NCBI RefSeq assembly: GCF_900109355.1 | Contig: NZ_FOBF01000006.1 | Coordinates: 62,001 to 126,000, forward strand | DNA: 64,000 bases | Source: Nonomuraea pusilla | GTDB taxonomy: Bacteria > Actinomycetota > Actinomycetes > Streptosporangiales > Streptosporangiaceae | Direction: 5' to 3' | Shown here: positions 57,141 to 64,000 of the stretch, one piece after another | Layout of the letters: the number at the start of each line of letters is the position of its first letter | Numbering within the stretch: position 1 is the stretch's first letter | Position numbers and translations under genes: made by a program | Notes under the pieces: generated by a model | The model's database searches: none | Seen by the model: only the letters and a program-made list of their open reading frames with translations | Told to the model about the DNA's origin: nothing

Positions 57141-57990
57141 CCGCCAACCAGAACATCACAGCCAAGGCAAACCGGCACCACCGCCCCGCCGAACAACCAC
57201 TCACCAGGGGCCGCACCCCGCCCACCGTGCCCCGGGTCCACCGTGGGCTGGTCCACCGTGCACCAACGCAACATGAGCCCCAAGGGGCGCCGCGCCCGGG
57301 GCACCCTCCACCGGACCCTGCACCCTGCCCACCTCCCGGGCCCACCTGCAACGCCGTGCACCGGGCCCACCATGGGCGGATCCACTCTGCATAGGGCCAT
57401 GGGCACGAGCCCCAGCGTCCGCCCCGCCCAGCGCGCAACCCGGCGGACCCTGCACTGGGCCCACCTGCAACGGGTACAAGCCCCAACATGCACTGCGCCC
57501 GCCAGCGCACCCTGCACCGCGCTGACCGTGCCCGGACTCACCCTGCCTGAGGCCCAACCATCCAGTGGCCCAACGTGCGGGAGCCCGCCCTGCATGCCTC
57601 ACGGCAGGGTGCGCCCTGCACCCGCCCTACGCCACGGGCACGTGCGCAATGGGCGCCTGCGCAATGGGACCTGTGCCACCAGGCATCACCGCCCTGCCTC
57701 TATCGCTGCGTGCCTCTACCCCTATCCGCCCTAATCGCCATCCCAACCACCGCGATCTCATCCATGGCTTTCAGGTCCGCATGCATCTCCGTCCAGCAGC
57801 CCCCAGGCCACCTGGTCCCAGACCGGCCCCGCCACCATCCGCAATCCCTGCTGACCGTGGACCACCGCCATCCCCACTGCCGCCCTCGGCACGGCGGTAG
57901 GCGCGGAGGGCGTCCAAGCTCTGTGGGGAAACCGGCATCCCGAGGGGCTTCGCGCCGCACGGCCCCCGCCCGTACCTCCGCTCGCCGGCC
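57141..57990. other. 850-bp C-rich region without a supported gene
   Basis: The plus strand is C-rich with scattered TGCACC, CCCACC and CATGGG words. The 16-mer GGGCCCACCTGCAACG occurs at 57338 and 57457, each about 15-26 bp after GGACCCTGCA. TGCGCAATGGG is repeated near 57645 and 57660. Open frames on both strands have no conserved motif and result from base composition. The region separates the convergent diiron and GntR genes. Confidence 0.55.
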
Positions 57991-58599
57991 TTACGGTGCC
58001 ACGCCGCCCGACCGCTCCCGATCTCCAGAGGGACAGGCCGCCTCCGAGCCGCCGTTGCCACCCGGGCGGCGGCGGAACGGCTCACCCCCTTGGCCGTTCT
58101 CCGCCCAGCCCCCGTACGGACCTTCGGCCGGCCAGCGGTGCGGCGGACAGACGAACACGCCCCCGCGCGGCACCGCGAACACCCAGCCCTGCTCCCGCAG
58201 GTACGCCACCGCTTTGCGCACGGTCACCTTCGCCGCGCCGTGCCGCATCATGAGCGCCTGCTCGTTCGGTATCGGACGGTTCGGGCGCAATTCGCCCCGC
58301 CTGATCCGCGAGACGATGTCGTGCGCCACATCGAGATACAGAGCCCGCACCTGCCGGATCCGTGGAACACCCGGCGGGCCGACATACGTCCCCTCTCCCG
58401 GAATCGTGTGGACGAGCCGCCGCCGTCGCAACTCCCGCACCACGCTGCGCGCCGTCGTCCGCGCGATGTCGAACTCCGCCTCCAGCGCCGACTCGCTCTC
58501 CACCCGTTCGCCGGGCCGCAGCTCGCCATCGGAGATACGCTGCTCGATCAGCTCAGCGATCTGCACGTAGATGGGTACGGGCCCGTCTCGGTCGAGCAT
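57991..58599 (-). CDS. GntR-type regulator with two winged-helix domains
   Basis: The 202-residue protein contains two GntR winged helices in tandem. The first (about 1-70) reads PIYVQIAELIEQRISDGELRPGERVESESALEAEFDIARTTARSVVRELRRRRLVHTIPGEGTYVG; the second (about 85-150) reads VAHDIVSRIRRGELRPNRPIPNEQALMMRHGAAKVTVRKAVAYLREQGWVFAVPRGGVFV. No effector domain follows, only a Gly/Pro-rich tail. TATGGT lies exactly 6 nt before ATG 58599, so the transcript is probably leaderless. A homologue with the same design is encoded at 58987. Confidence 0.85.
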   Translation of the reverse strand: MLDRDGPVPIYVQIAELIEQRISDGELRPGERVESESALEAEFDIARTTARSVVRELRRRRLVHTIPGEGTYVGPPGVPRIRQVRALYLDVAHDIVSRIRRGELRPNRPIPNEQALMMRHGAAKVTVRKAVAYLREQGWVFAVPRGGVFVCPPHRWPAEGPYGGWAENGQGGEPFRRRPGGNGGSEAACPSGDRERSGGVAP

Positions 58600-58986
58600 G
58601 ACCACACCATAGACGTCTGCATACGAGCAGATGAGCGGAACGCAGAACTGGAGCCGCCACTGCGCATGGGTCCTTCACCCCTACCAGCCACCCAGGGGGA
58701 GAAGCCGGGGTCGGCTGAAGAGCAGCACGCTGGGCACCTGGAGCGGTTGCAGAGGGGCAGGCGGCACACAGGCCGCCTGGGGAGAGCGAAGGGACGGGAG
58801 CACCCAGAGCCCGCGCAACCGTGCGCGGACACGGCCGTCAACGCCACCGGAGACGAGAACAGGAACGTCGGGCACCTGCAGCCGCGCAGGCCGGCCGACA
58901 ACGAACAGGACATCAGAACGAGCGGAACTGGGAACGAGCGACAGGAGCGAGCGGCGAGCCCGTCACCATCATCAGTGCCGGGTGGC
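58600..58986. other. Intergenic region between the two GntR genes
   Basis: Apart from the -10 TATGGT of the downstream GntR gene (minus strand, 58606-58611), I see no gene, repeat or RNA structure in these 387 bp. Confidence 0.45.
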
Positions 58987-59475
58987 CTACCCCTCTGTGG
59001 ACCCCTTCGGCCACGACTCCTCCGGCGACACGTAGCTCCCACGCTGCGGAACCGTGTAGATCCACCCCTGCTCCCGGAGCAGCGCCATGGCCCGCCGGAC
59101 CGTCTCCCGCGCCACGTCGTACTGCTTCACCAACGCCGCCTCGCCCGGTATAGGACGCCGCTGCTGGTACTGCCCCGCTTTGATCTGCTCGGCGAGCTCT
59201 GAGGCGATCTGCTGGTAGAACGGCATCTTCCGCTGCTTGCGCGGCGCCTCACCCGGTGTCCCTACGAACGTCCCCTCGCCCTGGACCGTGTAGATGAGCC
59301 CTTCCTCGCGCAGCACATGGATCGCCCGCCGCGCGGTCGTCCGGGCGACGCCGAACTCGTGCTGGATGTCGGCCTCGCTCGGCACGGGGTGCCCGGACGA
59401 CAGCCCCGAGACACGCTCCCGGAGGATCTCAGCGATCTGCAGGTAGATATGGGTGTCGCCATCGTAATCAAGCAC
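58987..59475 (-). CDS. GntR-type regulator with two winged-helix domains
   Basis: The 162-residue protein again has two winged helices: THIYLQIAEILRERVSG... with FGVARTTARRAIHVLREEGLIYTVQGEGTFVG, then MPFYQQIASELAEQIKAG... with YDVARETVRRAMALLREQGWIYTVPQRGSYV. The two halves resemble each other and those of the neighbouring GntR protein, so duplication is likely. There is no ligand domain. GTG 59475 is preceded by TATCTT exactly 6 nt upstream, which indicates leaderless transcription; ATG 59502 would lie in the promoter. It is divergent from the small protein at 59586. Confidence 0.85.
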   Translation of the reverse strand: MLDYDGDTHIYLQIAEILRERVSGLSSGHPVPSEADIQHEFGVARTTARRAIHVLREEGLIYTVQGEGTFVGTPGEAPRKQRKMPFYQQIASELAEQIKAGQYQQRRPIPGEAALVKQYDVARETVRRAMALLREQGWIYTVPQRGSYVSPEESWPKGSTEG

Positions 59476-59518
59476 AGCCGCAAGATAGGCCAAGCGGTAC
59501 AAGCCCTCCCATATCCTT

Positions 59519-59579
59519 CTGTCTCCCTAGACAGATCTCTCTTACTCGATAGACGGGAGAGAACAACTAGACGTACTCT
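59519..59579. promoter_or_regulatory. Divergent control region with CTAGAC repeats
   Basis: CTGTCT-CCCT-AGACAG (59519-59534) is an inverted repeat close to GntR-type operators. TAGAC recurs at 59528, 59550 and 59568. TACTCT at 59574-59579 lies exactly 6 nt before ATG 59586. I infer autoregulation by the double-winged-helix GntR protein. Confidence 0.65.
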
Positions 59580-59585
59580 CTGTTC

Positions 59586-60023
59586 ATGGCCGAGCCCCTC
59601 GACCCCCCAGCTCAACCCCCAGACGCCAAACCTCTCCCCACAAGTCAGCCCCAAGACGAAACCCCGCACCGACGCCCGGAGGATCCCGCGGCAGAAGAGG
59701 AGGACGATCAGTGTGCAGAGCTCGATTCAGGCCTTCGGCTCGCGCAAGGCGACTGCGTCGGGATTCACGTGCCCCCTGCGTGCCCCGTCGCCATGGCCCT
59801 GGATTGGGAAGCGGAACACCCCCGCAGTGACCGCATCCGAGTCCAGGAGTTCACCTGCGCCTGCCAGCCGATCTTCTACGAGTTCTGCCAATCGGGCGGT
59901 CTCTTCTTCATTCGCAGGACCAAGCCGTCCGACGGAAACGTCCTCATCGAGGAAACCCCTCGCGTCAGGCGCAAGCTCGCCAAGGCCCTGTGGTCCCGCC
60001 TCCTCAAAGGCACCGCCTACTAG
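59586..60023 (+). CDS. Hypothetical protein, divergent from GntR gene
   Basis: The 145-residue protein has a Pro/Glu/Asp-rich, probably disordered first third, then a compact part with GDCVGIHVPPACPVAMALDW, FTCACQPIFYEFCQSGGLFFIRRT and a basic helix RVRRKLAKALWSRLLKG at the end. The CAC...C cysteines could bind metal. I do not recognise a family. A TACTCT -10 box 6 nt before the ATG supports leaderless expression. Its pairing with a divergent GntR gene suggests it is that regulator's target. Confidence 0.65.
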   Translation: MAEPLDPPAQPPDAKPLPTSQPQDETPHRRPEDPAAEEEDDQCAELDSGLRLAQGDCVGIHVPPACPVAMALDWEAEHPRSDRIRVQEFTCACQPIFYEFCQSGGLFFIRRTKPSDGNVLIEETPRVRRKLAKALWSRLLKGTAY

Positions 60024-60183
60024 TCAGGCCAGGCAAGATCCGAATCTACAACGTAAAGGACCAGGGCTGAAGAACCGAGCCGCCCCGCCCTCTCCGATGG
60101 GGAGGGCGCGCTGAGGACGCCGGGAGGCTGTCGGGACGCCGCCAGTACGCCATGAGAGGGATGCCACGAGAGAACCGCCACGG

Positions 60184-60931
60184 GGGTAACGAGGGAAAGA
60201 GCCGAGGCCGTGAGCCGGATGCCTTCGGGAGACATCCGCTCGCAGGCCCGTGGTGCCTTGTCCGTCTTCTGGGACACGGAAAGGCGCCGAGGACGTCTGA
60301 AGGGCGTAAGCAAGGGGCCGGCGATGCGGGAGGGGAGCGGTGAGTTCGCCATGGGAGGCCTTGTGGGAGACCTGCGGACCAGATAACGAGGGAAAGAGCG
60401 GAGGCCGTGAGCCGGATGCCTTCCGGGGACATTCGCTCGCAGGCCTGTAGTGCCTTGTCCGTCTTCGGGGACACGGAAAGGCGCCGAGGACGTCTGAACG
60501 GCGCAGGTAAGGGGCCGGGGAGGGGCCGGTGATGCGGGAGGGGTGCGGTGAGTTCGCCATGGGAGGCCTTGTGAGAGATCTGCGGACCGGGTAACGGGGG
60601 AAAGGGCCGAGGCCGTGAGCCGGATGCCTTCCGGGGACATCCGCTCGCAGGCCCGTGGTGCCTTGTCCGTCTTCCCGGGCACGGAAAGGCGCCGAGGACG
60701 TCTGAACGGCGCAGGTAAGGGGCCGGGGAGGGGCCGGTGATGCGGGAGGGGTGCGGTGAGTTCGCCATGGGAGGCCTTGTGAGAGATCTGCGGACCGGAT
60801 AAGGAGGGAAAGGGCCGAGGTCGTGAGCCGGATGCCTTCCGAGAACATCCGCTCGCAGGCCCGTGGTGCCTTGTCCGTCTTCCCGGGCACGGAAAGGCGC
60901 CGAGGACGTCTGAACGGCGCAGGTAAGGGGG
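60184..60931. repeat. Four ~208-bp tandem repeats each with a conserved hairpin
   Basis: The marker GAGCCGGATGCCTT starts at 60212, 60409, 60617 and 60825, giving periods of 197, 208 and 208 bp; the short unit lacks 11 bp of GGGGCCGG-type sequence. Each unit contains a hairpin at 60255-60285, 60452-60482, 60660-60690 and 60868-60898: GCCTTGTCCGT pairs with ACGGAAAGGC with one bulged G. The 10-nt loop varies (CTTCTGGGAC, CTTCGGGGAC, CTTCCCGGGC twice) while the stem does not change. Confidence 0.9.
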
Positions 60932-61140
60932 CCGAGAGAGTGCCCCGCGTACCGCGGATGGGCGACCGCGAAGATGGACGACGGCGAAAGAGCCAGGTCG
61001 CGCGTTGGGAGCTTTCGAAGTGTGTACGTGCAGGTCCGCGTGATTTCCATGCCCGTTCGACTTCCTGGCCGCACACCTCGAACCATCCCTCGCCGGTCCG
61101 CCATGGAGGCTGCTCAGCAGCAATGCGGGACCGGCGCGAG

Positions 61141-61212
61141 GGGCGTCTCTCCCAAGCGAGTGAGGAGCGTCCTTCCCAAGCGGGCGAGGCGCGTCCCTCC
61201 ACAAGCGATCCG
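61141..61212. repeat. Three 24-bp tandem repeats
   Basis: Units start at 61141, 61165 and 61189 and share the pattern G-x-GCGTCC-x-TCCCAAGCG. They follow the larger repeat array and are unrelated to it in sequence. Confidence 0.7.
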
Positions 61213-61352
61213 GGGGCTACCCCTCCCTCATGTGGCCCTCGGATCTCCTCCAAGTCTTGACCCGACTCTCAGCCCTCGTCGCCAGGGGACCGGGGGCTGA
61301 GTCCATGGCTCTGGCATCAGGGGACTCTGGGTGCGCCGGAGCCATGCTCTCC

Positions 61353-61384
61353 GGGCCGCGGCGCGGTGCCACGCGCCGCGGCCC
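61353..61384 (+). terminator. Strong intrinsic-terminator-like hairpin
   Basis: GGGCCGCGGCGCG (61353-61365) pairs perfectly with its complement at 61372-61384 across the 6-nt loop GTGCCA, a 13-bp all-GC stem followed by CTTTC. No gene ends here on the plus strand, so it may end a non-coding transcript from the repeat array. Confidence 0.7.
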
Positions 61385-61942
61385 CTTTCACCCGAGCAGG
61401 CGCAGAGCCATGATGGTTGGCTTCCCCTTCAACACCGGAAAATGCATGGGAATCGCCACGGCTCGCTCCGCGCCTACGTAAGCCCCAGCTTCCGGCCTGC
61501 CGAGTGTCGGCCTGCTTTCCTGCGTCTGTGGGTTCTGACCTGGGACATCGCATCGTCCTGGAGTGGAAGGAACGCGTCCGGCGGTGAGTCGGGCATGAAT
61601 CAGAGAGACAGTAGAAATCCTCGGGCGATCTGGTCGTGACCCCAAGGGCATGCTCCTGAGCCGCGGACGGCGTCATCATGACGACCACAGGCGCACCCCG
61701 TACACCCGTCATTGGCAAGCGCACGGACTGCACCTGCACCGCCCTGATCTCAAAGGTGAGGAATACAGAAGACGACTCGCCGGCGCATCGAGAGTACGTA
61801 GGTGTGGTCCCGCGCCCTTCAAGAGGCACGGGACCACACCACGACGAGTACAGGCCGGCTGACGTCCGGGAACGGCCTGTCCGCGGCATTAGGTTCTCAT
61901 GGCTTGACCTTGGAGAACGGCCCTTCAGGGCAATATCCAGGA

Positions 61943-62641
61943 TCATGACGTTTCGCCTCTGTTGCGGCCAACGTCCTCAACGATGGCTCTCGGAATCCGT
62001 CGCCACGCCGTGCTGGTGATGATCAGATGATCGAGGAAGCGCAGCCCTACCGTCTCCGCCGCCTCGATGAGGCGGGACGTCGCCGCCACGTCGGCCGCAC
62101 TCGGCTCCAGTGACCCGCTGGGGTGGTTGTGTGCCACCCCGAAAGCCGCACCACCGCATGCGAGGACCGTGGTGATCACTTCTCGGATCGGCACCATCGT
62201 GTGATCGGCGCCGCCCTCGGTCAGTACGGAACGCCGCAACACCCCACCTCGCGGATCGCACACCACCACAACCAGTCGTTCATGGACATACCCCCTCAGT
62301 AGCGGAGCCGCGAGGTGGGCCAGATCGGCCGTGCTGGTGATCCGTTCCCGCTCCGGGCCGGCCTCCGCCCGGCGTACGAGATGGAACGCCGCGGCCACCC
62401 GCGCCGCCTTCGCCGGGCCGACTCCGCGTACGGCGAGTAACCGATGGGGTTCGGAACGCCCGAGCCCATCGAGATCGCCGCAGTGCGCGATCACCTCGGC
62501 GGCCAGATCGACCGCGCTCGACCCGCGGAACCCCGAACCGAGTAGCACGGCGAGCAGCTCCCGGTCGGCCAGCGCTGCCGCACCGCTGGACATGAGCCGC
62601 TCGCGCGGGCGGTCACCCTTGGGCAGATCTTTGACTCGCAT
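61943..62641 (-). CDS. radC: RadC/MPN(JAMM)-domain protein
   Basis: The 232-residue protein has an N-terminal helix-hairpin-helix region (LLAVRGVGPAKAARVAAAFHLVRR, about 65-90) and a C-terminal MPN domain with the JAMM zinc motif HNHPSG-x7-D (FGVAHNHPSGSLEPSAADVAAT, about residue 175). RadC was once linked to DNA repair, but the activity is unproven and the gene is frequent on mobile elements. The ATG at 62641 has GGAGG 6 nt upstream; a TTG at 62647 is less likely. Confidence 0.93.
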   Translation of the reverse strand: MRVKDLPKGDRPRERLMSSGAAALADRELLAVLLGSGFRGSSAVDLAAEVIAHCGDLDGLGRSEPHRLLAVRGVGPAKAARVAAAFHLVRRAEAGPERERITSTADLAHLAAPLLRGYVHERLVVVVCDPRGGVLRRSVLTEGGADHTMVPIREVITTVLACGGAAFGVAHNHPSGSLEPSAADVAATSRLIEAAETVGLRFLDHLIITSTAWRRIPRAIVEDVGRNRGETS

Positions 62642-63360
62642 CCGCAACCTCCACGCCCGGTTCTATCAGCGGCCGCCGACATTTCCCGGCCACCAGATCA
62701 GTGCCGAGTCGAAATGCCCAATAGCTATAAATATGCGCAATGCGAGTATCAGGAAATATCAGGCATGACTGCCGCGGGGACTGGCTTGGCGAGCTGAGTC
62801 ACGCAGGCGTAGGGGCGCGGGAAGGGGCTGGTCGCCGGGGCCAGAAGTCGACCTCTGGAGGGCTGCAGAGCGCCAGGCCCGCCTCAGTGGGACCGTCCGA
62901 ACCGGGCCACGGCCGGTGGGGTATTTCTGGGAGGTGTGCGCGCCAGAGCCTCCAGAACGGCTCAGACTGTCCTCTGGACGGAATGGCTGCCAGAAACGCG
63001 AACCGATTTACTCCTCAAGGCGGTGGAATTTCAAGACGGCGTCGACAGTCGACGTAGATTACCCGCGTGTCGGAAATCGCCCGGAATGCTGGAGAGTCCA
63101 TAAGGAGGTTTACGCGCGGACGCGGCGCTCGGCGTCGGACCGAGGCGCGGCGAGCAGGACGCCGCAGCCGAAGGTGCCGGCGGCAGGGGGCATGGGGCGT
63201 TGTGGAGACCCTGATGGCTGCCGGGCCCAGGTCGCGAGCGTTGAACGAGGACGCCGATGGGTTCGAGGTGGGTGCCCGGCGGGGGAGAAGGGGGCATGGC
63301 GAAGGGCTCCGGACGGGCGCGGGCGCCCGGAGCCGTCAGTCGCCGTTCTGGTGCGGAGGG
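62642..63360. other. 719-bp region without a supported gene
   Basis: An AT-rich pocket at 62719-62766 contains TATCAGG twice (62748 and 62758). Otherwise no gene, repeat or RNA structure is seen. Open frames here have no conserved features. Confidence 0.45.
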
Positions 63361-64000
63361 TCAGACCGGCATGCTGTACGTGACCCGGAAGCGGTCGCCC
63401 GGGATGACGATGTCGCTCGTCTCCACCGGACGGTCGCCGGCCCAGTGCGTACGCTCGACGTGCAGCACGTGGACTCCCGCTGCCAGGGCGAGCGCGTCAC
63501 TCTCGACCGGCCGCGGCACTCGCGTGTGCACGCTCTCGACCACTTCCGTGATCTTTATCCCGTACGCGAACATCCGGCTGATCAGGCTCCGCCGGTCCTC
63601 GTCGGTGTGCAGCGGTGCGAACTCCCGCAGTTCGTACGAGGTGGCGAGCTGTAACGGCTTGCCGTCCGTCCGATAGAGGTAGCGCGTCCTGGTCAGCGGA
63701 GCCGACTCGTTCAGCCGCAGGCGCTTGGCGATCTCGGGGCCGGCTTCGACCGGCTCGCTGTGCCAGTCCCATGTCACGCGGCTGCCCTGAGCCTGCAGGT
63801 CGGCGACGAGCGGGGTGGGGTGGTCGAGGAAGCGCCAACGGTGCAGAGAAGTGAGATCGGGGCGCTCCCTGACGTAATGTCCCGAGCCCACGCGGCCGAT
63901 GATGAGGCCCTCGCTCGCGAGGACGCGTAGCGCGTGCCGGGCGGCGGTCTCGCCGACCTGGTATTTACGGGTCAGCTGCGCCCGTGAGGGAATGGGCGCG
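63361..64000 (-). CDS. GntR/HutC-family regulator with UTRA domain (5' partial)
   Basis: The frame runs open to the window end, so the true start is outside. The sequence at the edge, IPSRAQLTRKYQVGETAARHALRVLASEGLI (63898-63995), is the GntR recognition helix, followed by GRVGSGHYV as the wing. Residues after that form a UTRA domain: IAKRLRLNESAPLTRTRYLYRTDGKP and YGIKITEVVESVHTRVP, ending SDIVIPGDRFRVTYSMPV. An internal GTG at 63891 would cut through the winged helix and is not a real start. It is a ligand-responsive repressor; target unknown. Confidence 0.9.
   Translation of the reverse strand, partial: APIPSRAQLTRKYQVGETAARHALRVLASEGLIIGRVGSGHYVRERPDLTSLHRWRFLDHPTPLVADLQAQGSRVTWDWHSEPVEAGPEIAKRLRLNESAPLTRTRYLYRTDGKPLQLATSYELREFAPLHTDEDRRSLISRMFAYGIKITEVVESVHTRVPRPVESDALALAAGVHVLHVERTHWAGDRPVETSDIVIPGDRFRVTYSMPV

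Larger units (their letters stand above)
60024..61942. other. 1.9-kb region without a supported gene
   Basis: The region holds four ~208-bp repeats (60184-60931), three 24-bp repeats (61141-61212) and a strong hairpin (61353-61384). The stretch 61390-61942 shows no recognisable gene. Long reverse-strand open frames over the repeats are explained by repeat length and lack of stops, not by coding sequence. Confidence 0.65.

Noticed and set aside
57200..57980. Several open frames on both strands in the C-rich spacer
   Set aside because: They are composed of simple Trp/Cys/Arg- or Pro/His-rich sequence caused by the repeats, without start signals.
60184..60931. A CRISPR array
   Set aside because: The units are about 208 bp and nearly identical throughout, with no short repeat and unique spacers, and no cas genes are nearby.
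60020..61253. Three long overlapping reverse-strand open frames (352-409 codons) over the repeat array
   Set aside because: The same peptide appears in each of the three frames in turn because the repeat is 208 bp. There is no ribosome-binding site, and the composition is Pro/Arg/Ser-rich without any domain.
61317..61946. 209-codon minus-strand open frame
   Set aside because: It runs through the 13-bp hairpin, has no ribosome-binding site and has unconserved composition.
61678..62019. 113-codon plus-strand open frame before radC
   Set aside because: It overlaps the 3' end of radC, lacks a ribosome-binding site and shows no recognisable domain.
57991..62641. An integrated conjugative element, suggested by GntR proteins and RadC
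   Set aside because: No integrase, excisionase, FtsK-like transfer protein, tRNA gene or flanking direct repeat was found in the window.

Overview
The window is high-GC actinobacterial DNA with many GTG starts, TAnnnT-type -10 boxes, leaderless genes, a mycoredoxin, an FprA-type reductase and a menaquinone prenyltransferase. The order rimP-nusA-ylxR-infB-DUF503-rbfA-DHH-truB-ribF-rpsO-pnp-M16 peptidase-dapB is a conserved actinobacterial core block. I infer a member of the Streptosporangiales (Nonomuraea or Streptosporangium-like); the sequence alone does not fix the genus.

Layout. 1-8.3 kb: a GntR/UTRA regulator cut by the window edge, a GNAT enzyme, cutC, a reverse-strand operon (AMP-ligase lacking its C-terminal domain, fprA, DUF6986-like aldolase) and a soluble Aer-like PAS protein. 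8.4-28.2 kb: a membrane protein, proS, two ferritin-like genes, then the translation/RNA block, interrupted by a reverse-strand TRM11-like methyltransferase between truB and ribF and by a VOC protein with a two-operator promoter. 28.3-31.3 kb: GNAT, AAC(3)-like acetyltransferase and an MFS exporter.

31.2-42.7 kb is the most unusual part. It combines a STAND NTPase with TPR-like repeats, a 52-residue peptide ending in GFSNTI, an NB-ARC/TPR protein of the FxsT type, a radical SAM/SPASM enzyme of the FxsB type, and three further P-loop proteins: a membrane-anchored AAA ATPase, a protein with a broken Walker A, and a KAP NTPase. I read it as a variant FxSxx-COOH (cyclophane RiPP) system in which the substrate tail is F-S-N-T-I rather than F-x-S-x-x, wired to four or five signal-transduction NTPases. 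This is the best candidate for an undescribed system.

42.7-57.1 kb: mycoredoxin; a peptide ABC transporter operon with an embedded S9 peptidase and an upstream perfect 14-bp palindrome; an XRE-cupin regulator; a GAF-ANTAR protein; menA; a GNAT enzyme; a CGNR protein; a divergent MocR/EamA pair whose start codons overlap; and a diiron protein. 57.1-64 kb is gene-poor accessory DNA: two double-winged-helix GntR proteins, a small conserved-looking protein, four copies of a ~208-bp tandem repeat with a conserved hairpin, a RadC-family protein, and a second GntR/UTRA regulator cut by the window edge. No rRNA, tRNA, CRISPR array, transposase or phage integrase was recognised.
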